This document shows, piece after piece, positions 16,320 through 25,890 of a stretch of DNA of 57,194 bases. Source of the DNA: an uncultured Alphaproteobacteria bacterium. Lineage in GTDB: Bacteria; Pseudomonadota; Alphaproteobacteria; Micavibrionales; Micavibrionaceae. The DNA lies in assembly GCA_946480475.1 (NCBI GenBank), contig CAMLJM010000021.1:1-57194 (forward strand), read 5' to 3'. The notes beneath the pieces are model-generated. The model searched no databases. It saw nothing but the letters and a program-made list of their open reading frames with translations, and was not told the origin of the DNA. How positions within the stretch are numbered: position 1 is the stretch's first letter; each line of letters starts with the position of its first letter. A program made the position numbers and the translations under genes.

Positions 16320-17042
16320 TTAGGCGCTGGCCTTATCCTGCATAGAATCCTGGACCTTATCCGCTGGCACTTCCGTGTTATTTGCCACGCTCTCACCACG
16401 GATTTTTTGCCATAGCCCCTGAATGTCGAAATTCTTCGCGGCCTGAGTCGCTTGCACGGCCACTTCGGCTGCGGCTTGCTTTTGGCGGCCAAAAGGTCCG
16501 ATTCTCCGGGGTTCCTGCGGCTTCTCAATTATGGTTTTTTCAGAAGCAGGCTTGGTCGCAGGCTTTGCTCCCGGCGCGCCACGGCGCTGCACTTCCATCT
16601 GGCGGCGCATTTGTGCACGGCGATCACGCTCTTTCAGCTCTTCTTTCAGTTCTTCAGCCTGTTTCTGGCTGTACTGGCTGGTGATAAGAACCTGCTGGGC
16701 CTGTTTTTGCCACTGATCGCGCTGCTCCTTCAGATCTTCGATCTGCTCACGGCTGACATCCAGTTGATCCTCCAGCATGCGAATGCGCATTTTCATGCGT
16801 TCAGCTTCGATCATGCTGGCAGCTTTCTCCAGTTCGCTTTCCACGCTGACAGCAGAAGCGGCGGGAACGGCGGCGCCTTGCGGTGCCAGACCAAATACGC
16901 GCTCAAGTTCGGATACATCGATGACACGGCGACCGGCATTGTCGATTTCGTAAGAAAGCTTGCCTGCTTTCATCGCCCGCTGCACGGTAGATTTGGAACG
17001 ACCTGTCAATTCTGCTGCTCTTTGTGGGCCGACTTTAGCCAT
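16320..17042 (-). CDS. DNA-binding HTH protein with long coiled coil
   Basis: This 240-residue protein has a helix-turn-helix at its extreme N-terminus (GPQRAAELTGRSKSTVQRAM, residues 5-24) followed by the wing-like region YEIDNAGRRVIDVSELERVFG. This resembles excisionase/MerR-type HTH domains. Residues about 70-150 form a heptad-rich coiled coil dense in Glu, Gln, Lys and Arg, then a basic linker (RRQMEVQRRG) and an Ala-rich tail. The architecture resembles KfrA-like or phage-type DNA-binding proteins, but I cannot assign a regulon. It lies 50 bases downstream of the sapC-like gene on the same strand and shares its terminator. Start supported by AGAGG 8 bases upstream. Confidence 0.75.
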   Translation of the reverse strand: MAKVGPQRAAELTGRSKSTVQRAMKAGKLSYEIDNAGRRVIDVSELERVFGLAPQGAAVPAASAVSVESELEKAASMIEAERMKMRIRMLEDQLDVSREQIEDLKEQRDQWQKQAQQVLITSQYSQKQAEELKEELKERDRRAQMRRQMEVQRRGAPGAKPATKPASEKTIIEKPQEPRRIGPFGRQKQAAAEVAVQATQAAKNFDIQGLWQKIRGESVANNTEVPADKVQDSMQDKASA

Positions 17043-17092
17043 GAGATAATCCTCTCTTTTGATTTAGCCTGTTTAAATGTTTTATCTGCTGC

Positions 17093-17890
17093 TTACTGTT
17101 TAGTGCCAGCTTTTTCTTCCAGCTCAATGCGGCGGGCAAGCATGCGTGTCAGGCGACCCCATTGCGCACCTGAGAACAGATGTGCATACAGGAAAGGAAG
17201 CCAGCCATTCTTGCGCCATTCAAGGAAGTCTTTTTCCGGCATTTCTGCGAGTTTCTGCTCATCAACAATGCGAAAACCCGAGAAGTTAATGCGTTTACCG
17301 CCACCCACATTAATTTCAGCCTGACGCTCGACCAGCAGGCCGCTTTTAGCCAAAGCCTTGCTGAAGCCCAATGTTTGTTGGGCGGCGGCATGGTAAGACT
17401 TGCAGAATTCCAGAGCGTTTTGCGAAAGCAGGGAAGGTTTGCCTTCAGCGTCAAAGAATTTCTGGTCGCTTTTGCTATCGACGATTTTGTCATCCATGTC
17501 GATGCAAAGCGTCAGCTGATCCGTTCCGGCAATTTCCGAGAAAATGAAAGGATAGCGGCGGATATAAGCAGGGATATAAGCATCTTCAAGCCACTGGCCT
17601 GAACCATCAACGAAAAGGTTTTCGTTATCGCGCACACCCAGCAGCGCCACAGGCGTGGCATTCTCATCAGGGCTGAAGGCGATGGGGTAGAAATGGCTGA
17701 TTTGCGGCATCTCGATCATATTGATCGGCACAGCGTTTATATGAGAGCAGAAGTTCAGGCCGAAATTCTTTTTAAGCCCTGAGTCGATATGTTTCTTGCC
17801 ATCCAGCGGCACCGGGTTTGAATAGAAAAGGGGCATCGGCGCACCTTTTGTCGTGGTTTCGGTACCGGCAGCTTCCTGCTTTTTAGCCAT
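17093..17890 (-). CDS. SapC-family protein
   Basis: This 265-residue protein matches the SapC family (PF07277), first named from an S-layer-associated locus; its molecular role is still unclear. Typical features are the N-terminal PLFYSNPVPLD, a conserved HFYPIAF segment, and the LFVDGSGQWLEDAYIPAYIRRYPF stretch near residues 105-128. There is no signal peptide. I choose the ATG at 17890 (MAKKQEA), with GGAG upstream, over an in-frame TTG at 17929 that lacks a ribosome site. It is the first gene of a two-gene unit with the HTH/coiled-coil protein. About 260 bases of A/T-rich DNA separate it from the divergent ugd. Confidence 0.85.
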   Translation of the reverse strand: MAKKQEAAGTETTTKGAPMPLFYSNPVPLDGKKHIDSGLKKNFGLNFCSHINAVPINMIEMPQISHFYPIAFSPDENATPVALLGVRDNENLFVDGSGQWLEDAYIPAYIRRYPFIFSEIAGTDQLTLCIDMDDKIVDSKSDQKFFDAEGKPSLLSQNALEFCKSYHAAAQQTLGFSKALAKSGLLVERQAEINVGGGKRINFSGFRIVDEQKLAEMPEKDFLEWRKNGWLPFLYAHLFSGAQWGRLTRMLARRIELEEKAGTKQ

Positions 17891-18159
17891 GATAAATCTT
17901 TCTCCAAATGATGCGCCCTGACACGGCAAACGGGTCAGAAATTACAGTCATTGAATCAACCAGAGTTACCTTGTGTTGTCCACCATTTTTGATATTCCGG
18001 AAAACAATTTCCCCTGCCTTAAGTCATCTTCATATATTATTACGATACGAGCAGTATCTGTTAATATTATATATTTTCATAAAGTAATTCCTCTCTTTTG
18101 TTAAGCGCTGAAATGCGTTAGTTTCCTGCCTGAAACGCCCAATAGATAAAGGAATGGAA

Positions 18160-19506
18160 ATGCGTATTGCTGTGATTGGTACCGGCTATGTTGGCCTTGT
18201 CTCCGGAACGTGCTTTGCTGAATTCGGGCATGACGTGATCTGCGTTGATAAAGACGATGCCAAGATTGCGCGTTTGCGTCAGGGGCAATCACCCATTTAT
18301 GAACCGGGTCTCGATGAACTGCTGGCACGTCAGATTGAAGGCAAGCGCATCACTTTTACCAATGACCTCAAAAGTGCTGTTGCCGGTGCTGAAGTCGTAT
18401 TTATTGCGGTAGGCACGCCGCCGCGTGCCTCCGATGGTCATGCCGATCTATCCCAAGCTTATCAGGCTGCTCGGGAAATTGCCGAAGCCATGACAGGCTA
18501 TGCAGTTATCGTGACAAAATCGACAGTACCGGTAGGAACGTCACGCGAAATCGAACGCATCATTCGTGAGGTTCGCCCCGACGCTGATTTCGATATGGCG
18601 TCAAATCCTGAATTCCTGCGTGAGGGTGCGGCAATTAATGATTTCATGCGCCCCGATCGTGTTGTTGTGGGTCTGACATCCGAACGTGCGCAGAAAGTGA
18701 TGCGCGAAGTTTACCGCCCATTGTTCCTGAACGAAACCCCGATTGTGTTTACGGGCCGTGAAACAGCAGAAATTATTAAATACGCGGCAAACGCGTTCCT
18801 GGCGACCAAGATTACGTTCATCAACGAAATCGCCAATCTTTGTGAGAAAGCGGGTGCTGACGTGCAGGATGTTGCACGCGCCATCGGCATGGATGGTCGT
18901 ATTGGTAAAAAATTTCTGCATCCTGGCCCCGGTTACGGGGGCTCCTGCTTCCCGAAAGATACTTTGGCATTGGTGCAAACAGGTGAAGTGCTGGGTGCCC
19001 CGCAACGTATTGTCGAGGCAGTTGTTCAGATTAACGCCAGCCGTCAGCGTGAAATGGCTGAACGCATCACTCAGGCTTGCGGTGGCGATGTGAATGGTAA
19101 GCGTATCGGCATTCTGGGTGTGGCATTCAAACCCGAAACCGATGACGTGCGCGAAGCGCCCGCACTCGTTATTATTCCGATTTTGCAGCAGGCAGGCGCT
19201 ATCGTGGCGGCATATGATCCCATCGCTATGGAACAGGCGCAAAAACAATTGCAGGATGTTGTCTGGTGTCAGGATGCCTATGAAGTAGCTGAAGGCTGCG
19301 ATGCTATAGCGATTGTCACAGAATGGAATCAGTTCCGCGCCCTTGACCTTGAACGTTTGGGTGCTTCGATGAAACAAAGGCGCTTGCTGGATCTGCGCAA
19401 TATCTATAAGGCCGAAGAACTGGAGGGTACAGGTTTCCATTACAGCTCTGTTGGCCGTCCCGATGTGGTTCCGGCCACACAGGAAAAACTGCGCTCAGTT
19501 TCGTAA
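18160..19506 (+). CDS. ugd: UDP-glucose 6-dehydrogenase
   Basis: This 448-residue enzyme oxidises UDP-glucose twice with NAD to UDP-glucuronate, a precursor of capsule, exopolysaccharide and lipid A decorations. The NAD-binding motif GTGYVG sits at the N-terminus, and the catalytic cysteine is Cys263 in GPGYGGSCFPKD. ETAEIIKYAANAFLATKI and the C-terminal GVAFKPETDDVREAP are family signatures. I use the ATG at 18160 because AAAGGA is 6 bases upstream; the ATG at 18154 directly abuts that site. It heads a run with cysD, cysNC and cysQ (8-base gap to cysD), suggesting coordinated supply of uronic acid and activated sulfate. Confidence 0.95.
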   Translation: MRIAVIGTGYVGLVSGTCFAEFGHDVICVDKDDAKIARLRQGQSPIYEPGLDELLARQIEGKRITFTNDLKSAVAGAEVVFIAVGTPPRASDGHADLSQAYQAAREIAEAMTGYAVIVTKSTVPVGTSREIERIIREVRPDADFDMASNPEFLREGAAINDFMRPDRVVVGLTSERAQKVMREVYRPLFLNETPIVFTGRETAEIIKYAANAFLATKITFINEIANLCEKAGADVQDVARAIGMDGRIGKKFLHPGPGYGGSCFPKDTLALVQTGEVLGAPQRIVEAVVQINASRQREMAERITQACGGDVNGKRIGILGVAFKPETDDVREAPALVIIPILQQAGAIVAAYDPIAMEQAQKQLQDVVWCQDAYEVAEGCDAIAIVTEWNQFRALDLERLGASMKQRRLLDLRNIYKAEELEGTGFHYSSVGRPDVVPATQEKLRSVS

Positions 19507-19514
19507 GGGATATG

Positions 19515-20312
19515 ATGAAAACCTCGCTGGATGATCTGGAATCGGAATCCATTTATATTCTGCGTGAGGCTTACAATGCCGTTTCTCCCCTGGCGATGCT
19601 CTGGTCTATGGGTAAAGATTCAACCGCGCTTCTCTGGCTGGTGCGTAAGGCGTTCTTTGGCCGTGTCCCATTTCCTCTCGTCCTGCTTGATACGGGCATG
19701 GAGCTTCCGGAAGTGTATGAATTCCGTGATCGCCTGACCAGGGAATGGTCGCTTCCCGTTATAAATGAAATATGCCCGCCGGAATCCGAAATGGATCAGT
19801 CATTGCCAACTGCAACACGCGCCGCCACGCGTAAGACTGTGGGACTCAAAAATCTTCTGCAACGGGAAAAATACCGTGGTGTTATCGTGGGTATACGCCG
19901 CGATGAACAATCCATGCGCGCCAAGGAAAGGGTATTCTCCCCACGTCGCCTTGATGGCGGTTGGGATTACAAAGACCAGCCCGCCGAACTCTGGGGGCAA
20001 TATAAAACAGACGTTCCTGAAGGTTATCATCTGCGTATCCATCCCTTGCTGCATTGGACAGAATTGGATATATGGCGTTATACCCAGCGTGAAAACATTC
20101 CCTGCGTTCCGCTTTATTTCAGTAGGAATGGCCAGCGCTACCGCTCTTTAGGGGAAAAGAACATTACTTTTCCCATCAAAAGTGATGCCGCCAATATCAA
20201 TGATATCATTGCTGAACTCGAAACTACAAAGACGGCTGAACGGGCGGGCCGTGCGATGGATCATGAAGCGGAGGACAGTTTTGAGATCCTGCGTACAGGA
20301 GGATACATGTGA
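19515..20312 (+). CDS. cysD: Sulfate adenylyltransferase subunit 2, CysD/NodP type
   Basis: This 265-residue catalytic subunit of ATP sulfurylase forms adenosine 5'-phosphosulfate from ATP and sulfate. It is a PP-loop protein with SMGKDST at the position of the usual SGGKDS motif. It keeps [19 protein letters not shown] and the C-terminal [14 protein letters not shown] seen in the family. It is somewhat shorter than E. coli CysD (302), mainly between LYFSR and the C-terminus. I choose the ATG at 19515, with AAGGGA 4 bases upstream; the ATG at 19512 is too close. Its stop overlaps the cysNC start (TGATG). Confidence 0.92.
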   Translation: MKTSLDDLESESIYILREAYNAVSPLAMLWSMGKDSTALLWLVRKAFFGRVPFPLVLLDTGMELPEVYEFRDRLTREWSLPVINEICPPESEMDQSLPTATRAATRKTVGLKNLLQREKYRGVIVGIRRDEQSMRAKERVFSPRRLDGGWDYKDQPAELWGQYKTDVPEGYHLRIHPLLHWTELDIWRYTQRENIPCVPLYFSRNGQRYRSLGEKNITFPIKSDAANINDIIAELETTKTAERAGRAMDHEAEDSFEILRTGGYM

Positions 20313-22192
20313 TGTCTTCTCCTTTGCGCATCGTGGTTATTGGTCATGTAGATCATGGGAAGTCAACCCTGATTGGCCGTTTGTTGCATGACACGAACAG
20401 CTTGCCTGAAAATAAAAAAATGGAACTGGAGAAACTTGCGCAGAAGCGTGGGTTGCCTAATGTCGAATGGTCGTTTGTACTTGATTCATTCCAAGTGGAA
20501 CGTAACCAGAATGTAACCATTGATACAACGCAGGTGCGGTTTAGAACGGCAAAACGCGATTATATACTAATAGATGCGCCAGGCCATCAGGAGTTCCTGA
20601 AAAATATGATTGCCGGCGCATCGTTAGCCGATGCGGCTTTAATCGTTATTGACGTTAATGAAGGATTGCAGGAGCAAACGCGCCGCCATGCTTATCTGGC
20701 CTATTTATTAGGGCTCAGGCAAGTTATCGTCGTACTGAACAAAATGGATATTGCCGGTTATGACGCGCATAAATTCATGGCTGTAAAATCCGATATTGAA
20801 CATTATCTGGCATCGCTGAATATAATACCGATACATATTATTCCTATAGCCGCACGCCATGGGGAAATGATTGCTGAACGAAGTGCTCGTATGGATTGGT
20901 ATCAGGGGCCGGTTTTAACGACATCATTTGATGATATTTTATCTTCATTAACGTTGACCGGTAAGCCGCTGCGCTTCCCCATCCAGGATGTTTATAAGTT
21001 TGAGAATGAGCGCGTACTCGTAGGGCGTATAGAGAGCGGTGTTATAAATAAGGGCGATGTATTGCACTTCTCGCCGGGGATGCAACAGGCGCGCGTTACG
21101 GCCATAAAAGTCTGGCCTGATCATCCTGATAAAATTGAGGCTTCGGCGGGTGAATCGATTGGCATTACACTCGACCAGCGGATTTTTATTGAGCGCGGCG
21201 ATATGGCAAGCCATGCGGAAAATCCGCCTTTACTGACGCAAACGTTTAAAGTGCGTATGATTTGGCTCTCGCCTAAACCACTACAGGCTGGTGACGTCTA
21301 TAAAATGCGCCATACGATGCAGGAATCACAAGTCACGATACAGGCGATAGAGCATATTATCAGCATAGATGATCTATCAGAGGTTACGGGCGTACAAACC
21401 GTAATGTCTGGTCAGATCGTGGAGTTGACGATACGTGCTCATGATATCATGGCGATTGACCCTCATGGAGATCATGGCAATTTGGGCAGAATTGTCCTTT
21501 ATCGTGAGGGAGAGGTAGTAGGCGGCGGGATTATTCTGCCGCAGGAATTGATAGATCTCCGCCATAATCTGAAGGCAAGCCATCTGCAATCCGTCGATCA
21601 TCTGGTTTCTTATGAGCGGCGCTCGGCAAAGGCTGGATATAAAGGCCAAGTGTTCTGGCTGACCGGTTTATCGGGGTCGGGAAAATCTACATTGGCTATG
21701 CGGGTTGAAAAAAACCTGTTTGATCGTGGTTATCAGGTTTATGTGCTGGATGGCGATAACGTCCGGCAAGGTTTGTGTGCTGACCTGGGCTTTTCGGAGG
21801 AGGACAGACGGGAAAATATTCGCCGTGTCGGCGAGGTTGCATCCCTTATGGCAGATGCGGGTATGATTGTAATCAGCGCATTCATTTCACCTTTTGCCGA
21901 AGACCGTCTTCGCGCTCGTAAGGCGGCAAAGCATGGGTTCCATGAAATTTATATGAATGCTGACCTGAAAGCATGTGAATCGCGTGATCCTAAAGGTTTG
22001 TATGCCAAGGCGCGTGCGGGGGAAATTAGAGAGTTTACAGGAATCGACTCCCCATACGAAAAACCTGAGGCTCCGGAATTGGTTGTCGATACAGTGCAAC
22101 AGGATATAGAATACTGCGTTAAGCAGATTATAGAATATATTGAGTCAACTGTGGCCCTTAAAACTTCGCAGGAAAAAGCACGTGCTTTCTGA
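20312..22192 (+). CDS. cysNC: Fused sulfate adenylyltransferase GTPase (CysN-like) and APS kinase (CysC)
   Basis: This protein of 626 residues has two parts. Residues 1-430 are an EF-Tu-like GTPase that drives ATP sulfurylase with CysD ([21 protein letters not shown]). Residues 445-615 are an APS kinase that makes PAPS (P-loop GLSGSGKST, then DGDNVRQGL and FISPF). The GTPase is divergent: GHVDHGKST replaces the canonical GSVDDGKST, and ERNQNVTID replaces EREQGITID, so it looks more EF1A-like than typical CysN. The ATG at 20312 overlaps the cysD stop and has AGGAGGA 8 bases upstream. GTG 20309 is an alternative. It is the NodQ-style arrangement. Confidence 0.9.
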   Translation: MSSPLRIVVIGHVDHGKSTLIGRLLHDTNSLPENKKMELEKLAQKRGLPNVEWSFVLDSFQVERNQNVTIDTTQVRFRTAKRDYILIDAPGHQEFLKNMIAGASLADAALIVIDVNEGLQEQTRRHAYLAYLLGLRQVIVVLNKMDIAGYDAHKFMAVKSDIEHYLASLNIIPIHIIPIAARHGEMIAERSARMDWYQGPVLTTSFDDILSSLTLTGKPLRFPIQDVYKFENERVLVGRIESGVINKGDVLHFSPGMQQARVTAIKVWPDHPDKIEASAGESIGITLDQRIFIERGDMASHAENPPLLTQTFKVRMIWLSPKPLQAGDVYKMRHTMQESQVTIQAIEHIISIDDLSEVTGVQTVMSGQIVELTIRAHDIMAIDPHGDHGNLGRIVLYREGEVVGGGIILPQELIDLRHNLKASHLQSVDHLVSYERRSAKAGYKGQVFWLTGLSGSGKSTLAMRVEKNLFDRGYQVYVLDGDNVRQGLCADLGFSEEDRRENIRRVGEVASLMADAGMIVISAFISPFAEDRLRARKAAKHGFHEIYMNADLKACESRDPKGLYAKARAGEIREFTGIDSPYEKPEAPELVVDTVQQDIEYCVKQIIEYIESTVALKTSQEKARAF

Positions 22193-23012
22193 ACCATCAC
22201 TGAAACTTCTCGCGCACCCGCAAGCGCTTTGTAATATCATTCGTCGCATTGCTGTCGCAGCCGGTGATATTACACTCCAGTACTTTGATGAGGCTGGCAT
22301 AGACGAAGGCTTATATACAACCAAGCCGGATGGTTCCCCTGTCACACGTGCGGATATTGAAGCAGAAGCGCATATCATAGCCGAATTAGCCAGTATGCTT
22401 CCCGACGTTCCGGTTATTGCTGAAGAAGCTTATGGCCGGGGCGAAATACCCAGCCTCGCCGGGCATGATTATTTTTTCCTGATTGATGCTCTTGATGGCA
22501 CGAAGCAATTCAAGAAGGGCGACGAGCATTATACCGTAAACATTGCGCTGGTTCATAAAGGTGAACCTGTCATAGGTGTTGTATATGCCCCTGCCAAAGG
22601 CGAGCTTTATGCGGCGTGTGGATCCGGTACAGCGGTACGCTGGTTAGCCGATAATGATAACGAGAAATTTATCAAGGTGCGACGTCCGCCGCATGCGGGA
22701 TTAACCGTAATCGCCAGTAAGGACCATGGCCAGACAACCCGGATGGACGCGTTCCTGCAATCTCATAAAGTTGCAAAAAGACTGAGCATGGGCAGTTCTT
22801 TAAAACTTTGCTTTATAGCGGCAGGGAAAGCCGATCTTTATCCCCGTTTTGGAGAAACATCAGAGTGGGATACGGCCGCTGGTGATGCCATCTTGCGGGC
22901 TGCAGGCGGAATTATTACGGATCTGCAGGGGCAGCCCTTGGTCTACGGAAAGCATGAAAGCAAATTCTTAAATCCGGAATTTATCGCGCGGGCCATAGAT
23001 ATGGCGCTTTAA
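22182..23012 (+). CDS. cysQ: 3'(2'),5'-bisphosphate nucleotidase CysQ
   Basis: This enzyme of about 276 residues hydrolyses PAP, the by-product of PAPS use, to AMP. It belongs to the inositol-monophosphatase superfamily: the metal-binding Glu pair in [17 protein letters not shown], and WDTAAGDAI near the C-terminus are all present. I choose GTG 22182, with AGGA 8 bases upstream, overlapping the end of cysNC by 11 bases. A TTG at 22140 would add 14 basic residues that family members lack. Placement after cysD and cysNC implies that PAP is recycled while PAPS is being consumed. It converges with the VasI-like gene and overlaps it by 4 bases. Confidence 0.92.
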   Translation: MLSEPSLKLLAHPQALCNIIRRIAVAAGDITLQYFDEAGIDEGLYTTKPDGSPVTRADIEAEAHIIAELASMLPDVPVIAEEAYGRGEIPSLAGHDYFFLIDALDGTKQFKKGDEHYTVNIALVHKGEPVIGVVYAPAKGELYAACGSGTAVRWLADNDNEKFIKVRRPPHAGLTVIASKDHGQTTRMDAFLQSHKVAKRLSMGSSLKLCFIAAGKADLYPRFGETSEWDTAAGDAILRAAGGIITDLQGQPLVYGKHESKFLNPEFIARAIDMAL

Positions 23013-23833
23013 TAACAGCGTTTAACGATTGTATCGACGGCGACATTGATGCCCGTAGTGTCAAAATAAGCTGACTGGATCGCAGAATTATGAGGTACGA
23101 ATTCCATCGTAAGTTTTGTGCCCTTCATAATATCCTTGATGAATTGCACTGAATCAAGAGAGAACAAAGCAAACTTATCCGTTGAAATCTCCCAATCCGT
23201 CGTGACTTTCTCGCCGTTATTTGTGTAATAGGTTAAGACAACGTGCTCTTCTTTCTCTGCGCGCAACCCGCTAACAACGGGGGTTTTCCAATCCAGGAAG
23301 GCATCAGTCTTTCCGGGGCTGCAACGTAGAACCAATGACACTTGACGTTCTGTACCATTGGGTGACTCCAGCATATTGCTGGATTCCAATCGCATATATG
23401 TGGTCTTAACGCCATCGGCTCCCGTCTTTTCAGACATTTGCCAGAAGCCTATTTTCTTAATTTCCTGCGCCTCGTTCTTCGCGCGATCTACTGTAATGTA
23501 ACCCAGATCGGCTGCATTGTTATCATAGCAGGTCATACGTATGCTGCGGTCCTGAAGTTCAGCGCAACGTTTAATTTTGCCTTTCAGCGCTTCCAGTTCG
23601 AGCGCGAGGTCTTCTGCTTTAGGAACCGGAACTGTTGCAGCCACAGAAGCTGTTGCAGGGGCGACGGGGGGTGTAGCGACCGTTGCAGCAGGAGCCGTTG
23701 TAGGAGCCGGAACCGGTGCTGCAGCCGTTGCTGGCGCGGGGGCAGGGGCCTGGGCCCATGCTTGCTCCGTCATCGATGCGCAGCCTGACATAAGCGCTAT
23801 AAACAAAAATATATGTATTTTCTTTTGCAGCAT
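23009..23833 (-). CDS. VasI/TagO-like putative lipoprotein with Ala/Pro linker
   Basis: This 274-residue protein has an N-terminal export signal with a lipobox-like MSGC (Cys18), then a 45-residue Ala/Pro/Thr/Val linker, then a C-terminal domain. That domain starts with KRCAELQDRSIRMTCYDNNA, the CYD-type motif of the VasI/TagO family. It continues with GFWQMSEKTG, a paired Cys in VLRCSPGKT, and a final VKRC. VasI/TagO proteins are accessory to type VI secretion in other bacteria, but no type VI gene is near. The fold assignment rests on motif resemblance only. The linker suggests a domain held away from the membrane. The low-complexity GC-rich part is clean in frame. Confidence 0.65.
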   Translation of the reverse strand: MLQKKIHIFLFIALMSGCASMTEQAWAQAPAPAPATAAAPVPAPTTAPAATVATPPVAPATASVAATVPVPKAEDLALELEALKGKIKRCAELQDRSIRMTCYDNNAADLGYITVDRAKNEAQEIKKIGFWQMSEKTGADGVKTTYMRLESSNMLESPNGTERQVSLVLRCSPGKTDAFLDWKTPVVSGLRAEKEEHVVLTYYTNNGEKVTTDWEISTDKFALFSLDSVQFIKDIMKGTKLTMEFVPHNSAIQSAYFDTTGINVAVDTIVKRCY

Positions 23834-23895
23834 TTTTACCCTCTGGCACGGCCGCTCATGCTGGACGAATAGTCTTAAGAAAAAATATTCTAGTC

Positions 23896-25323
23896 TTACT
23901 CAATAATCGGGCGCGGTTCCTGACGGAACTTCTCGGGATCAAGTTTGCCCCATTTTTCAAAAACTGTACAGTTTCGTCCTGTTTCTTTTGCAGAATACAG
24001 GGCTTTGTCAGCACGATCCAGCACGGATTGCACAGTGTGTGCTGCCGGTTCAACATAGGCGCCGCCAATCGACGTGGTTACGGTAATTTCACCTTGCGGT
24101 GCTGCGCATTTGATAGGCTTTTCACCAATGGCGCGGCGCAGGCGTTCCGCCACAAAATGGGACATCTCTTCATTCGTATCAGGCAAAATAACGACAAACT
24201 CCTCACCGCCCAAGCGGGCTACCAGGTCAAAGCTGCGCAGGCTGTCCTTCAAGCGGAATGAGATTGTCTTCAGAACTTCATCGCCCACACCATGGCCATA
24301 TGTGTCGTTGATCTTTTTAAAATGGTCGATATCGAGCAACAGGACGCAAAGATGCTTTTTGGCTTCGTCGTTTTTCACCAGCAACTTCTGCAAGTGAACT
24401 TCCATATAACGACGGTTATACAAACCTGTCAGCGGATCGGTAAGAGCCATGGAAAGGCTGACCTGATAGTTCGCTTGCAGGCGTTCCTGGAATCTGCGGC
24501 GGCGGATTTGCGTGCGGGCGCGCGCCAGAATTTCGTTGCGGTCAACGGGTCGCATGACATAGTCATGCGCGCCAATCTCAAGGCCGCGGGCCACACGATC
24601 CAGATCGTCCTCTGTTGCGACCATAAGAATGGGGACAGAACGCGTCTTTTCATTCGATTTCAGATGAGAGCAAAGGCGAAGACCGTCTTCGTGTTTTAAA
24701 TTCAAGCTGATAATGACCAGATCAAAATCATGCTGTGACACCAGTTCCATGGCTTCGATACCGCTGGTCACAGGAATAACAATATCATTATCACGATGCA
24801 GGGTTTCGGCAATCTTGTCGGCTTCATATTGCTGGTCATCGATAATTAAAATGCGCGCTTCTTCTACGCGTTCGCTCATGACGGTGGTGTTCTCTTCACC
24901 AATACCGAGTTGGTTTGCCGTGTTAGAACGTGTGCGCCATTCATCAACCGTCATTTTCAGGCGCACAAGGGAGCGCACCCTTGCCATCAGCGCAGTATCA
25001 TTCACAGGTTTGGACAGGAAATCATCCGCACCCGCCTCGAGGCCACGCACTTTGTCGGTGCTGTCGGTCAATGCTGTAACCATGACAACAGGAATATGGG
25101 CGTAAGCCGCATTCGCCTTGATGCGTTTGCAGACTTCAAATCCGTCCATGCCAGGCATCATCACATCCAGCAGAATAATGTCAGGGCTATCCTGCGCCAC
25201 GCGCTGTAGCGCTTCTTCGCCACTGGTTGCCGTCAATACGTCGTAATACTCACTGCTAAGCTTGGCTTCCAGCAGTTTGACGTTCGGCAGGATGTCATCA
25301 ACGACAAGTATACGCGCAGACAT
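23896..25323 (-). CDS. pleD: Response regulator diguanylate cyclase PleD
   Basis: This 475-residue regulator makes cyclic di-GMP in response to phosphorylation. Domain order is receiver 1 (phospho-acceptor Asp53 in LLDVMMPG), receiver 2 (about 155-275), then GGDEF (about 295-455). The catalytic motif is GGEEF (372-376), and the product-inhibition site RSFD (363-366) is intact. Receiver 2 has Asn208 where an acceptor Asp would lie (IISLNLK), so it is a pseudo-receiver used for dimerisation, as in Caulobacter. It lies 27 bases downstream of divK, and the two form an operon as in Caulobacter. By analogy it controls the motile-to-sessile switch and cell polarity. Confidence 0.95.
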   Translation of the reverse strand: MSARILVVDDILPNVKLLEAKLSSEYYDVLTATSGEEALQRVAQDSPDIILLDVMMPGMDGFEVCKRIKANAAYAHIPVVMVTALTDSTDKVRGLEAGADDFLSKPVNDTALMARVRSLVRLKMTVDEWRTRSNTANQLGIGEENTTVMSERVEEARILIIDDQQYEADKIAETLHRDNDIVIPVTSGIEAMELVSQHDFDLVIISLNLKHEDGLRLCSHLKSNEKTRSVPILMVATEDDLDRVARGLEIGAHDYVMRPVDRNEILARARTQIRRRRFQERLQANYQVSLSMALTDPLTGLYNRRYMEVHLQKLLVKNDEAKKHLCVLLLDIDHFKKINDTYGHGVGDEVLKTISFRLKDSLRSFDLVARLGGEEFVVILPDTNEEMSHFVAERLRRAIGEKPIKCAAPQGEITVTTSIGGAYVEPAAHTVQSVLDRADKALYSAKETGRNCTVFEKWGKLDPEKFRQEPRPIIE

Positions 25324-25350
25324 GGTTCGTCTGATTTTCCGTTTCTAGGG

Positions 25351-25716
25351 TTATTTCAGATATTTTTGTACGACTTCCATGAAATGCGTCACGGAAATCG
25401 GTTTCGAGATATAGTCTTCGCAGCCACCTTCGCGGATTTTCTGCTCGTCGCCCTTCATGGCAAACGCCGTGACGGCAATAACAGGAATGGATTTAAGGTC
25501 ATTGTCGGCCTTCAGCCATTTTGTAACGTCAAGGCCTGAGACTTCGGGTAATTGGATATCCATCAGGATCAGATCGGGTTTATTGGTGCGCGCAATCTCA
25601 AGTACATCCTTGCCGTTGCGTGTTTCAATCGTGCTGATGCCATGAGCCTCAAGCAGGTCATGAAAGAGCTTCATATTCAGCTCATTGTCTTCGACTACCA
25701 GGACTGTTTTCGCCAT
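25351..25716 (-). CDS. divK: Single-domain response regulator DivK
   Basis: This 121-residue receiver has no output domain. Phospho-acceptor Asp53 lies in LILMDIQLP, the acidic pair is Glu9-Asp10 (VVEDN), and the conserved Thr and Lys lie in AVTAFA and YISKPI. The sequence is close to DivK, which in Caulobacter and relatives is phosphorylated and dephosphorylated by DivJ and PleC and acts through DivL and CckA on CtrA. Location directly upstream of pleD supports the name. I did not find a clean CtrA box (TTAA-N7-TTAA) in the upstream DNA. Confidence 0.95.
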   Translation of the reverse strand: MAKTVLVVEDNELNMKLFHDLLEAHGISTIETRNGKDVLEIARTNKPDLILMDIQLPEVSGLDVTKWLKADNDLKSIPVIAVTAFAMKGDEQKIREGGCEDYISKPISVTHFMEVVQKYLK

Positions 25717-25890
25717 CAGGTTTTAACTCGTGTGAGAGGGAAGGCCGCGCGGGGAGCGCCATCAGCCAAGCCCTTGTTTTGAATTTATCTTTCCCCGGTA
25801 TCCATCATACCCAGGTAAGCTTTGCCAAAGAGTTAAATTTTAGAGCTTTTAACGGCGGAAGTCGAGCGAAGATGCCCGGCTATCAGTGGG

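Noticed and set aside
17930..18110. 16-codon minus-strand frame (ATG AAA ATA TAT...) with AGAGG upstream in the SapC leader
   Set aside because: Too short and too A/T-rich to distinguish from chance, and there is no attenuator-like hairpin after it.
24000..24700. Long frames on the strand opposite pleD, aspS and the acyl-CoA dehydrogenase gene
   Set aside because: They mirror conserved genes in other frames, have no family resemblance and no ribosome sites.
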